This document shows, one piece after another, positions 25,254 through 32,780 of a DNA stretch of 32,780 bases; position 1 is the first letter of the stretch, and each line of letters begins with the position of its first letter. The position numbers and the translations under genes are program-made. Location: positions 1-32,780 of the forward strand of contig JARBTY010000014.1 in assembly GCA_029239935.1 (NCBI GenBank), in the 5' to 3' direction. Below the pieces are notes generated by a model. That model was not told the origin of the DNA. It saw only the letters and a program-made list of their open reading frames with translations, and searched no databases. This stretch comes from Clostridia bacterium (GTDB lineage: Bacteria > Bacillota_A > Clostridia > Lachnospirales > Cellulosilyticaceae).

Positions 25254-25282
25254 ATTATAAAATTAAATGGACAACTTGTAAA
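25254..25282 (-). promoter_or_regulatory. Promoter of the ileS T-box transcript
   Basis: On the minus strand TTTACA (25277-25282) and TATAAT (25254-25259) are 17 bases apart. This puts the transcription start near 25247, before stem I of the T-box. Confidence 0.7.
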
Positions 25283-25360
25283 GGGTTAATTGTGGATTGG
25301 GTGAAATTAGTAGTACGTTAGCAAAAATACTCTATAATGTTAAGCATTTTTATTAGGTTC

Positions 25361-25449
25361 GCAAGACGAGGGAGGGATATCTTTTGGTGCTCCACCCCAA
25401 CCCACAGCCAACCGGAGTCGCACCAAAAGATATCCCTCCCTCTCCCAGC
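25361..25449 (+). repeat. Hairpin element C (left type, 89 nt)
   Basis: Arms 25361-25390 and 25420-25449 pair, perfectly for the 23 positions nearest the loop and imperfectly at the base. The 29-nt loop (25391-25419) is identical to that of element A. It lies upstream of the ileS promoter. Confidence 0.9.
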
Positions 25450-25635
25450 TAGCCATTCAGATGTTCAAGTTAAAGTCAAGGGATTTAAAAACAGAATGAA
25501 CTATTAACAGGATTTTAGTAATTTATTAATCATTCTTATTATATATTTTTTTAAGAGTATAAGTAGTTGCGGAGTGTTTCTTACCTTTTACAACGCTAGT
25601 ATTCTTTATTATTTTTCTGAGGCTCGGAGACAATA
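25450..25635 (+). other. Spacer of the complete unit C-E
   Basis: No gene seen in 186 AT-rich bases. It lacks the A-rich tandem repeats of the other units. A GTTGCGGAG...ACAACGC stretch near 25566-25596 weakly recalls the central hairpin of the first unit. Confidence 0.5.
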
Positions 25636-25722
25636 GCTAGGCGATGAGGGGACTTCTTCAGCTCGACTCCGGTTGGCTGTGGGTTGGGGTGGAGAGATGA
25701 AGGAGTTCCCTCATTGCCTGGC
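25636..25722 (+). repeat. Hairpin element E (right type, 87 nt)
   Basis: Arms 25636-25664 and 25694-25722 pair over 29 positions with one mismatch and several G-U pairs. The 29-nt loop (25665-25693) is the exact reverse complement of the element C loop. It begins 33 bases after the stop codon of the EamA transporter gene, on that gene's downstream side. Confidence 0.9.
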
Positions 25723-25755
25723 GGAACATGAGAAAAGAAGATAAGAAATATCTAC

Positions 25756-26682
25756 CTATACTTTATTAACCATAATAATTCCCGCAGACACCAGCAAAAG
25801 GGAGATGAAATGAACCGGCAGCAAGACTTCACCTGGTATCAATAAACCTGTCAGCAAACTCCCTGTTATAGGAATAATAAATTTAAACATAGCCAGTTCA
25901 CTTACCTTTCGGTACTTAAGAATAGCATACCAAAGATAAAAGGCAACGCTGGAAACAAGCGCCAGATATAAGATAAGGCCTGTAGAGAGACCCGTGAAGT
26001 GCAGCGCAGACGGACTGCCGCCCATCGCTATTCCAACAAAAAAGAGTAAAATGGATCCAAACAGCATTTGCCAGCATGTGAATACAAGGGAAGGGAGTTC
26101 TTTTCCGAGCTTTTTAGCAATGAACATAGCTAAAGCGCTTGTAAGTCCGGAAAAAATCATAAAACCATCTCCAAGAATAGAGAAGCTGAATAGTCCCACG
26201 CTGCCTTTGTCAAGATTCACAAGTATAAGACCACCAAAACCTAATAGGAGTCCGAAGAATTTTTTGAGAGTAAGCTTATCATCTGTATAGACGAAATGAG
26301 CAAGTAAAATAGAAAAGAATATCCCAATTTGTCCGAGGATAGAAGCTTTTATCCCATTAGTATTATTTAATCCTATATTAAAGAAAAAGTATTGCAGCGT
26401 AGTGTTAAAGGCACCCAAAATACAAATAAGCATGATCTGTGGCTTGTTTACTTTAAATAGGGGAGTACGGGTACCTAAACCAAAGATAAATAATATGATG
26501 CCAGCTAATATAAATCTTAGGCTAATGAGTGTTATATTATCTGCTAAATTACTGCTGGCAATATTCATTTCACGGTAGACTATTTTTAATACAGGAAAGG
26601 GAGTTCCCCATAAAAGACTGCATAATATGGCTATGGCTGTTGTAAAAAACATGCGATTAGTGGTTATTTTGATTTTTAACAT
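25756..26682 (-). CDS. EamA/DMT-family transporter
   Basis: A 308-residue inner-membrane carrier of the drug/metabolite transporter superfamily, with two EamA repeats and about ten hydrophobic helices. Visible signatures are the N-terminal AILCSLLWGTPFPVLKIVYRE and, near 135-160, FFGLLLGFGGLILVNLD, which ends the first repeat; a second set ends with LLLVSAGIIMVNKV. Members export amino acids or other metabolites, but the substrate is not predictable here. GGAG lies eight bases before the ATG. It is probably a single gene, separated from ileS by hairpin unit C-E. Confidence 0.9.
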   Translation of the reverse strand: MLKIKITTNRMFFTTAIAILCSLLWGTPFPVLKIVYREMNIASSNLADNITLISLRFILAGIILFIFGLGTRTPLFKVNKPQIMLICILGAFNTTLQYFFFNIGLNNTNGIKASILGQIGIFFSILLAHFVYTDDKLTLKKFFGLLLGFGGLILVNLDKGSVGLFSFSILGDGFMIFSGLTSALAMFIAKKLGKELPSLVFTCWQMLFGSILLFFVGIAMGGSPSALHFTGLSTGLILYLALVSSVAFYLWYAILKYRKVSELAMFKFIIPITGSLLTGLLIPGEVLLPVHFISLLLVSAGIIMVNKV

Positions 26683-26847
26683 TTTGAGGCTCCTAATCTA
26701 AAAGAGGTTGCTAAATATTAGAAATTATTTATTCACAGCACTTAAATAAATACCTTGTAATGACGAAATATGGTATAATATTATTAAATAAAGCTATTCT
26801 AGTATAATACAAGACATTAGATGAGTCAAAGATAGGAGATGTATTAA

Positions 26848-28302
26848 ATGGGCACGAGAAACTTAACATTATTAACAGACCTATATCAACTAACTATGAT
26901 GCAAGGTTATTTTGAGAACAATGTTAATAATCATGAAGTAGTATTTGACCTTTTTTATAGAAACAATCCATCAAAAAATGGGTATGCAATATGTGCAGGA
27001 CTTGCTCAAACAATAGATTATATTGAAAATTTATCTTTTAGCGAAGAAGACATAAAGTATTTAAGCAGTCTTAATTTGTTTAAAAAAGACTTTTTGGAAT
27101 ATTTGCGTGGCTTTAGTTTTACAGGAGACATAGATGCAATAGAGGAGGGAACAGTTGTCTTCCCAGGAGAAGTTCTTATTAGAGTAAAAGCTCCTATATT
27201 CGAAGCTCAATTTGTTGAAACTGCCCTTTTGAATATGGTTAATCACCAGAGTCTTATAGCAACAAAGGCTGCTAGAGTAGTCAAAGCAGCAGAAGGTGAT
27301 CCAGTACTTGAGTTTGGGCTGCGACGGGCACAAGGACCTGATGCTGGTATATATGGAGCAAGAGCTGCTGTTATTGGAGGTTGCGCAGCAACCTCTAATG
27401 TATTAACTGGTCAAATGTTTAATGTTCCAATAGCAGGAACCCATGCCCATAGCTGGGTTATGAGTTTTGATCAAGAAATAGATGCTTTTAGAGCCTATGC
27501 AAAGCTGTTTCCTAATAAGTGTATTTTACTTGTCGATACGTATGATACGTTAGAATCTGGTGTCCCTAACGCTATTAAAATTTTTGATGAGATGAAAGAA
27601 CAAGGGATAACCTCAAATTCATATGGTATACGTTTAGACAGCGGAGACTTAGCTTATCTTTCTAAAAAGGCCAGACAAATGTTAGACCATGCAGGACACA
27701 CAGATGCAATTATCAGTGCGTCGTGCGATTTAGATGAGCTCCTGATATCAGACCTCAAAAGACAAGGAGCTAAGATAACCCTATGGGGAGTTGGAACAAA
27801 TCTTATCACTTCATCAGATTGTCCTTCGTTTGGAGGAATATATAAACTATCAGCAGAAATAGGCAAAGACGGCATAGCCATTCCAAAGATAAAAATCTCT
27901 GATAATCCAGAAAAGGTTACAAGTCCAGGGATTAAAAAAATAGTAAGAATTTATGATAAGGCAACACAAAAAATACAGACAGATATTATAGCTTTAGAGG
28001 AAGAGTTATTTGACGAAACAAAACCACTGACGGTACTTGATACGCACGCTAGGTGGAAAAAGATGAAATTTAAGCCTAATACGTATACAGTAAGAGAACT
28101 TTTAGTTCCTATTTTTAGAAACGGAAAAAAGGTTTATGATTCACCAACTGTAATGGCAATAAAAGAGTACGCAGCCAGAGAATTAGATACACTGTGGGAT
28201 GAATATAAGAGGCTTATTAATCCGCAAATTATGTCAGTTGTTTTATCAGATGGACTTTATGAACTTAAGCAAAAAATGCTGGAGGATTATAAAAAAGATT
28301 AG
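26848..28302 (+). CDS. pncB: Nicotinate phosphoribosyltransferase
   Basis: It joins nicotinate and PRPP, with ATP, to give nicotinate mononucleotide in the NAD salvage (Preiss-Handler) pathway. The 484-residue length fits the longer Gram-positive type. Landmarks: LTDLYQLTMMQGYF at 9-22, FGLRRAQGPDAG near 152, the GTHAHSW segment near 198-204 with the conserved histidine, and YGIRLDSGDLAYLSKKAR near 255. The ATG has a GGAG site. Two TATAAT-like sequences upstream (26774, 26803) lack convincing -35 elements. It leads an apparent operon with plsC, whose start follows by 11 bases. Confidence 0.95.
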   Translation: MGTRNLTLLTDLYQLTMMQGYFENNVNNHEVVFDLFYRNNPSKNGYAICAGLAQTIDYIENLSFSEEDIKYLSSLNLFKKDFLEYLRGFSFTGDIDAIEEGTVVFPGEVLIRVKAPIFEAQFVETALLNMVNHQSLIATKAARVVKAAEGDPVLEFGLRRAQGPDAGIYGARAAVIGGCAATSNVLTGQMFNVPIAGTHAHSWVMSFDQEIDAFRAYAKLFPNKCILLVDTYDTLESGVPNAIKIFDEMKEQGITSNSYGIRLDSGDLAYLSKKARQMLDHAGHTDAIISASCDLDELLISDLKRQGAKITLWGVGTNLITSSDCPSFGGIYKLSAEIGKDGIAIPKIKISDNPEKVTSPGIKKIVRIYDKATQKIQTDIIALEEELFDETKPLTVLDTHARWKKMKFKPNTYTVRELLVPIFRNGKKVYDSPTVMAIKEYAARELDTLWDEYKRLINPQIMSVVLSDGLYELKQKMLEDYKKD

Positions 28303-28313
28303 AGGTGAAGAGC

Positions 28314-29051
28314 ATGATCGGAAATATAAAAGTTATAAATGCCATGCTAATAAGCTATATATCAACAATAAGGGAAAGAAAAAAATATTCTTATGGTAAT
28401 AAAAACTACGATAAGCTGGAAAGCAGAAGATACATTTATGCATTAGCTCAAAAATTAGCCAGGAGCATGCTTAAAGCTGGAAATGTTACAGTAGAAGTAC
28501 AAGGCATGGAAAACCTGCCTAAAAAAGGCCCTGTACTATATGTTGCCAATCATAAAAGCATATTTGATATTGTTGTACTTGTAAGTCTAATCAATGATCC
28601 TTGTATCTATATAGGCAAAAAGGAAGTTGCTAAAATGCCTATAGTTGGTAAGTGGTTTGATGCTCTAGGTTGTATTTATATAGATCGAGAAGATATAAGA
28701 CAATCACTCACTGCTATTATATCAGGGATTAATGAGCTAAAAGATGGACAGTCCGTCGTTATTTTCCCAGAGGGAACCAGAACTTCTTCAAAAGAAATAA
28801 AAGACTTTAAAGAAGGGAGCTTCAAATTAGCAACTAAGACGAAGGTCCCCATTGTTCCAATAGCTCTTCAGGACACTTATAAAATTTTCGAAGAGAAAAA
28901 AGGTGTAAAAAAAGCAAAGGTTTACGTCAATATTGGTGAGGTTATTTACCAAGAACAACTAGGGCAAGAAGAGAAAAAAAAGTTACCACAATACGTACAG
29001 TCTATTATAGAAACTCTATTAAAACAAGTTACATTTGATAATGAGAACTAG
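28314..29051 (+). CDS. plsC: 1-acyl-sn-glycerol-3-phosphate acyltransferase (PlsC family)
   Basis: It acylates lysophosphatidic acid to phosphatidic acid at the inner face of the membrane. From the ATG at 28314 it has 245 residues; the frame also opens with GTG at 28305, but AGAGGTGA lies at the right distance only from 28314. The HX4D catalytic pair is NHKSIFD (H80, D85), the glycerol-phosphate site is FPEGTRT (151-157), and KLATKTKVPIVPIAL follows. A hydrophobic stretch before the HX4D motif is the likely membrane contact. Linked with pncB and fapA in one transcript; the link to NAD salvage is not mechanistically obvious. Confidence 0.92.
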   Translation: MIGNIKVINAMLISYISTIRERKKYSYGNKNYDKLESRRYIYALAQKLARSMLKAGNVTVEVQGMENLPKKGPVLYVANHKSIFDIVVLVSLINDPCIYIGKKEVAKMPIVGKWFDALGCIYIDREDIRQSLTAIISGINELKDGQSVVIFPEGTRTSSKEIKDFKEGSFKLATKTKVPIVPIALQDTYKIFEEKKGVKKAKVYVNIGEVIYQEQLGQEEKKKLPQYVQSIIETLLKQVTFDNEN

Positions 29052-29077
29052 TCATTCATTTGGAGGAGGTGTGCAGC

Positions 29078-30493
29078 ATGGCAGATAAAGAGGGTCGCGT
29101 AGATGAAGTTAAGCCAATAGATGAAGTTGCAGTAGCAGAGACATCCAGAGATAAAATGCTTGGTATTTTGTGGTTTGAAGAGCCAAAAAATGGAGGGAAA
29201 AAGCTTTCCGTAAATCAGATTAAGGAAGAAATAGAAAAAAAAGGCATTAAGAGCGGTGTGGATTTAGGACTTCTTAATGAACTGGCGGTAAATAGAAAAT
29301 ATAACTATAAATATATCATTGCTAAAGGACTTCAGCCTCAAGATGGGCAGGACGCAGTACTAACATTATCATTTAATGCTGATGCCATCAAAAACTTTAA
29401 GCCTAAAATGAATAAAGATGGTACTGTTGACTTTAAAGATCTTCATGTCGTACATAGCGTAAAAAAGGGAGACTTGCTCGCTAAAAAAACTTTAGCAACA
29501 GAGGGGACTAACGGTTTTAACGTCCTTGATCAAGTTATCAAAGCTAAACGAGGAAAAGATGTCAGAATACCCAAGGGGAAAAATACAGAGTTATTAGAAG
29601 ACGGAGTAAGTTTAGTTGCAGCAGTAGATGGTAAACTTGAATATGATGGTCACAATATTTATATTAATACAGTTTATACTTTGAATGGAGATTTAGATAG
29701 TAGTATAGGAAATATCGACTTCATAGGCAGCGTAGTTATCACAGGAAGCGTAAAATCAGGGTATACTATAAAGGCAGAGGGGTCGGTAGAAGTAAGAGGT
29801 TCGGTAGAAGACTCTGTCATCATAGCCGGGGGAGATATTTTACTTAGCTATGGCATACAAGGAATAGAAAAAGGAAAGTTAATTTCAGGCGGCAATGTTG
29901 TTGCAAAATTTATTCAAAATGCTACTGTTGAAGCGCAAAAAGATGTTGTTACTGAAGCTATTATACATTCTAACGTATCGGCAGGAGGTTCTATTAAAGC
30001 AGAAAGTGGTAAGGGGACAATAGTAGGAGGCATGGTAGCAGCTACAAATATGATTTTGGCTAGAAGTATAGGATCACCAATGGGGACTGTTACTGAAATA
30101 CAATTAGGTATTTTGCCAAAAATCTATTTTAAATACAAAGAACTTGGTACGTTGATTCAGCAAAAAAAAGAAGATTTAATGAAAGTGGATCAGAGCATAA
30201 AGTTTTTATTAGCAAAATCTAAGGAAATGAGACTGGATACTCAAAAACAAGTTATGCTTCAGAAACTAAGTGATTCCAGAACTCCTTTAATGGATGAAAT
30301 AGAGTTTCTAAAAAAGGAGTATAATGAACTATCTAATATGTTAAGAGAAGCACAGGATGGCATGATAAAGGTAGCTGATACAGCACATCCAGGGGTTAAG
30401 CTCATGATAGGAAATACCATAAAGTATCTAGATGATGCACACGTACATTGTACTATTCGAAAAGTAGATGGAGACATACACATAGGGGTATAA
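29078..30493 (+). CDS. fapA: FapA/DUF342 family polymer-forming protein
   Basis: A 471-residue protein of the FapA (DUF342) family. The N-terminal part has LSFNADAIKNFKPKMNKDG and the SVKKGDLLAKK segment. The middle (about 195-330) is a beta-helix with short repeats, including IGNIDFIGSVVITGSVKSG and AEGSVEVRGSVEDS. A C-terminal helical region near 350-440 has coiled-coil character. Relatives are named flagellar assembly protein A, but no flagellar genes are here and many members act outside motility, so that role is not assured. Start at 29078 with GGAGGAGGTG just upstream; the frame from 29060 would begin before this site. It ends the pncB operon. Confidence 0.85.
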   Translation: MADKEGRVDEVKPIDEVAVAETSRDKMLGILWFEEPKNGGKKLSVNQIKEEIEKKGIKSGVDLGLLNELAVNRKYNYKYIIAKGLQPQDGQDAVLTLSFNADAIKNFKPKMNKDGTVDFKDLHVVHSVKKGDLLAKKTLATEGTNGFNVLDQVIKAKRGKDVRIPKGKNTELLEDGVSLVAAVDGKLEYDGHNIYINTVYTLNGDLDSSIGNIDFIGSVVITGSVKSGYTIKAEGSVEVRGSVEDSVIIAGGDILLSYGIQGIEKGKLISGGNVVAKFIQNATVEAQKDVVTEAIIHSNVSAGGSIKAESGKGTIVGGMVAATNMILARSIGSPMGTVTEIQLGILPKIYFKYKELGTLIQQKKEDLMKVDQSIKFLLAKSKEMRLDTQKQVMLQKLSDSRTPLMDEIEFLKKEYNELSNMLREAQDGMIKVADTAHPGVKLMIGNTIKYLDDAHVHCTIRKVDGDIHIGV

Positions 30494-30515
30494 CATGGCA
30501 CCGTGCTATAATCTA

Positions 30516-30551
30516 AAAAACCTGATAGACTTCTTTTCCTGTCAGGTTTTT
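30516..30551. terminator. Bidirectional terminator between fapA and cls
   Basis: AAAAACCTGA (30516-30525) pairs with TCAGGTTTTT (30542-30551). Confidence 0.88.
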
Positions 30552-30584
30552 AGATATATGGGGCAGTCTATACCAACAAACTTG

Positions 30585-32042
30585 TTAGAGTATAGGAGAT
30601 ATGAGGCGAGAGATAGATTCTTTGAATTTAATCAGTAAGCCTCTATTTTTATACATATCTTTAGTTATTTCTTTTGAGTCATCTAAGTCCTCCACGAATA
30701 TTTGGGAAAGTTTTTTGGAAACAGCTGTATCATAAATAAAAGAATTTATTTCAAAATTAAGCTTAAAACTTCGCATATCAAAATTAGCTGTTCCTACTGA
30801 ACAGATCTCATCATCAATAACAATGGTTTTAGCATGTAAAAACCCTTTTTCATAAGTATAACATTTTACCCCGCAGTCAAGTACTTCACCAATATAAGCA
30901 TAAGTAGCCCAATAAACGCATAAGTGGTCAGGCTTATTCGGTATCATAATCTTAACATCAATGCCAGAAAGTCCAGCTAATTTAATAGCAGTTAGTACCC
31001 CTTCATCAGGAACAAAGTAGGGGGTTTGGATATAAATAGACTTTTTTGCTTCGTGGATCATTTTAATATATCCGTTTTTAATGCTAGGATGTTTCGAATC
31101 GGGACCACTGCTTACTATCTGCATCCCAATGTTCCCAGGAGCAGTGTTTGTCTCAATAGGAATATACTTATCAAGGAGAATGTTTTCGTTGGTGGCAAAT
31201 CTTCTGTCTAATAAAAACTGGAGGTTGATAAGTCTCACAGCACTTCCAGTTATTTTGAGATGCGTATCCCGCCAATAGCCTAGTTTTTTGTTAAGACCCA
31301 TATATTCCTTGCCAATGTTAAATCCCCCTAAGTATCCAATCATACCGTCGATTACGCAAATTTTGCGGTGATTCCTATAATTAACTCTAAGTTTAAGGAA
31401 AGGTATGAATGAAGGGAAAAAGCATGCTACTTTAACACCAGCTTGTTTTAACTCATAGAAATATTTTTTAGGGATACCAAAACAGCCCATATCATCATAA
31501 AGTAAAAAAATTTCAACACCCTGTTTAGCCTTCTCGATAAGAAGATCCTTAAAGGCTCTGCCGAGGTCATCATTTCGAATAATATAATATTCAATGTGAA
31601 TGTATTTTTTAGCGTTCTTAATGCTTTCGAACAGATGATTAAAAAGATCACGACCATCTATAAAGATATTTGCACTGTTATCTTCGGTATAGAGAGATTC
31701 GTGAGCATTAAGATGAAGGCTTATAAGACTTTCATATGTTTTAATGAGGGGGTTGTTATATTCATTCATATTGTAAATAAGAGAAGCTTGTTGTCTGTGA
31801 GCAACAGCTAAAAATCTATCTTCCTCTTCTTTTTTACTAAATGTTTTACGTTTGCGGAGATCTTGGCCAATAAAAAGATATAAAATAAAGCCGACGAAAG
31901 GAATAAATAACATAATCATAATCCATGCCCAAGTAGCACTGACATTTTTTCTGGATAGGAAAATGACAGAAAGAACTAATAAGATGTTAATATATAAGAA
32001 CATGTCTATCCAAGTAATTTTAATTAACAAAGGATACATCAT
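30585..32042 (-). CDS. cls: Cardiolipin synthase
   Basis: A membrane phospholipase-D-superfamily enzyme that condenses two phosphatidylglycerol molecules into cardiolipin and glycerol. The 485-residue length is standard. Two N-terminal membrane helices lie at about 11-29 and 38-58 (PLDNc domain). The two HKD motifs are NHRKICVIDG (H225, K227, D232) and LHAKTIVIDD (H403, K405, D410). The start MMYPLL has GAGGTGA about six bases upstream. It is convergent with the pncB operon and appears to be a single gene. Confidence 0.95.
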   Translation of the reverse strand: MMYPLLIKITWIDMFLYINILLVLSVIFLSRKNVSATWAWIMIMLFIPFVGFILYLFIGQDLRKRKTFSKKEEEDRFLAVAHRQQASLIYNMNEYNNPLIKTYESLISLHLNAHESLYTEDNSANIFIDGRDLFNHLFESIKNAKKYIHIEYYIIRNDDLGRAFKDLLIEKAKQGVEIFLLYDDMGCFGIPKKYFYELKQAGVKVACFFPSFIPFLKLRVNYRNHRKICVIDGMIGYLGGFNIGKEYMGLNKKLGYWRDTHLKITGSAVRLINLQFLLDRRFATNENILLDKYIPIETNTAPGNIGMQIVSSGPDSKHPSIKNGYIKMIHEAKKSIYIQTPYFVPDEGVLTAIKLAGLSGIDVKIMIPNKPDHLCVYWATYAYIGEVLDCGVKCYTYEKGFLHAKTIVIDDEICSVGTANFDMRSFKLNFEINSFIYDTAVSKKLSQIFVEDLDDSKEITKDMYKNRGLLIKFKESISRLISPIL

Positions 32043-32197
32043 TTAAATCACCTCAATATATCTTATCATACCAGTATGAGCAAATCTAGCTATATTCTAT
32101 ACTGTAAAGGAAAAATAATTAACTACGTTGTGTTCTATACGTTGGTATGATATACTAATCTAAGCTTAATTAAAAGTTATCAAAGGAGGCACTAAGC

Positions 32198-32650
32198 ATG
32201 AACTGGACTATATTTTTCATTATCCTTGCAGTAGTAGCAGCTTTGCTAGTAGGATTGTTTTTTTGGGGGAGAAACCTGCAAAAAAAGTATGATAGTCAGC
32301 AACAACTTATCAACGAGCATAAACAAGCTGTATCACTATTTGTAATAGATAAGAAAAGGGATAATGTAAATAATCTTAAACTTCCAAAACAAGTTAAAGA
32401 ACAACTTCCATGGATTTATAAAAAACGTAAGATGCCTGTTGTTATTGCAAAAATAGGGCCGCAAATTCAAACGCTTATGTGTGATGAAAAAGTATTTGAC
32501 AGTATTCCTATTAAAAAACAAATTAAAGCAGAGCTTGCAGGAATACTCATTGTAAATGTTTTATCAGGTAAGCTGCCTGCTGTAAAGAAAAAAACACTTA
32601 TGAATCAAATGAAAGATAAAGTAAGTTCAATTAGACCTAAAGCAAAATAA
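32198..32650 (+). CDS. Membrane-anchored protein of unknown function
   Basis: I do not recognise this 150-residue protein. One N-terminal hydrophobic helix (about residues 4-24, FFIILAVVAALLVGLFFWG) is followed by NLQKKYDSQQ, so it is probably a single-pass protein. The basic remainder contains LPKQVKEQLPWIYKKRKMPVVIAKIGP and LAGILIVNVLSGKLP, and ends in Lys-rich sequence. Such proteins are common in Lachnospiraceae without assigned function. AAAGGAGG precedes the ATG by about eight bases. A terminator follows directly, so it is monocistronic. Confidence 0.75.
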   Translation: MNWTIFFIILAVVAALLVGLFFWGRNLQKKYDSQQQLINEHKQAVSLFVIDKKRDNVNNLKLPKQVKEQLPWIYKKRKMPVVIAKIGPQIQTLMCDEKVFDSIPIKKQIKAELAGILIVNVLSGKLPAVKKKTLMNQMKDKVSSIRPKAK

Positions 32651-32684
32651 GCTTGTATACTCCTAAAGTATACAAGCTTTATTT
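32649..32684 (+). terminator. Terminator after the membrane-anchored protein gene
   Basis: AAGCTTGTATAC (32649-32660) pairs with GTATACAAGCTT (32668-32679) around a seven-base loop, followed by a T-rich tract. Confidence 0.85.
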
Positions 32685-32780
32685 TGGTACTATAAAAGTG
32701 TAGTTGTTAAGTCAGTATAACTGATAAGACGGCTGCACTTATTTTAATTTATAATAAAGGGAGTAATTGGTCTGGCGGGG

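Noticed and set aside
14192..25722. The hairpins as Rho-independent terminators
   Set aside because: None has a T run after the stem on the strand of the upstream gene, the loops are far too long and conserved, and some copies lie away from gene ends.
32750..32780. Start of another gene at the window's end
   Set aside because: AAAGGGAG at about 32756 followed by a possible TTG looks like a translation start, but too few codons are present to support it.

Overview
The window looks like chromosome from a low-GC, spore-forming member of the Clostridia. A Lachnospiraceae or Cellulosilyticum-like host is an inference from gene content and AT-rich intergenic sequence, not a proven identification. 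The genes are almost all housekeeping; there is no prophage, insertion sequence, CRISPR array, rRNA or tRNA that I can support.

Layout. 1-1234: the end of a PTS EIIA(Glc) gene, overlapped by a TIM-barrel-like gene of unknown function. 1245-2237 (-): a zinc-dependent phospholipase C-like protein, convergent on a 48-bp perfect palindrome. 2368-6753 (-): a classic Firmicutes cluster read as tsaC/ywlC, ywlE, rpiB, upp, dCMP deaminase and tagO. 6888-11875 (-): a Usp-like protein, an unrecognised 148-aa protein, glycogen phosphorylase and an M18 aminopeptidase. 12061-14175 (+): a Zn/Cd-type P1B ATPase behind a near-consensus promoter with an ArsR/SmtB-like operator. 14847-16077 (+): two adjacent SAM methyltransferases. 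16124-18670: a small membrane protein (-), an overlooked 50-aa gene (+) with a possible forespore promoter, and a COG2509-like FAD dehydrogenase (-). 19084-21681 (+): a CorA transporter behind an unusual leader, a DUF985 cupin and a YfcE/MJ0936-like phosphoesterase. 21817-26682 (-): ileS with its T-box, and an EamA transporter. 26848-30493 (+): pncB, plsC and fapA as an apparent operon. 30585-32650: cardiolipin synthase (-) and a membrane-anchored unknown protein (+).

The most unusual content is noncoding. Five GC-rich hairpins (14192-14280, 14594-14680, 20667-20755, 25361-25449, 25636-25722) each present a 29-nt loop with almost the same sequence on stems of 29-30 bp. The stems differ between copies but keep pairing through compensatory changes. 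The hairpins come as left-type (89 nt) and right-type (87 nt) and form two complete units (14192-14680 and 25361-25722) plus one apparently partial unit starting at 20667. In a complete unit the two loops are complementary to each other, 29 of 29 in one unit and 28 of 29 in the other. The G-rich loop strand also keeps four GG tracts in a G-quadruplex-compatible arrangement. I know of no described family that matches; it could be a structured RNA or a small non-autonomous mobile element.

A second regulatory candidate is the corA leader, where a 24-codon reading frame lies inside a long terminator-like hairpin.
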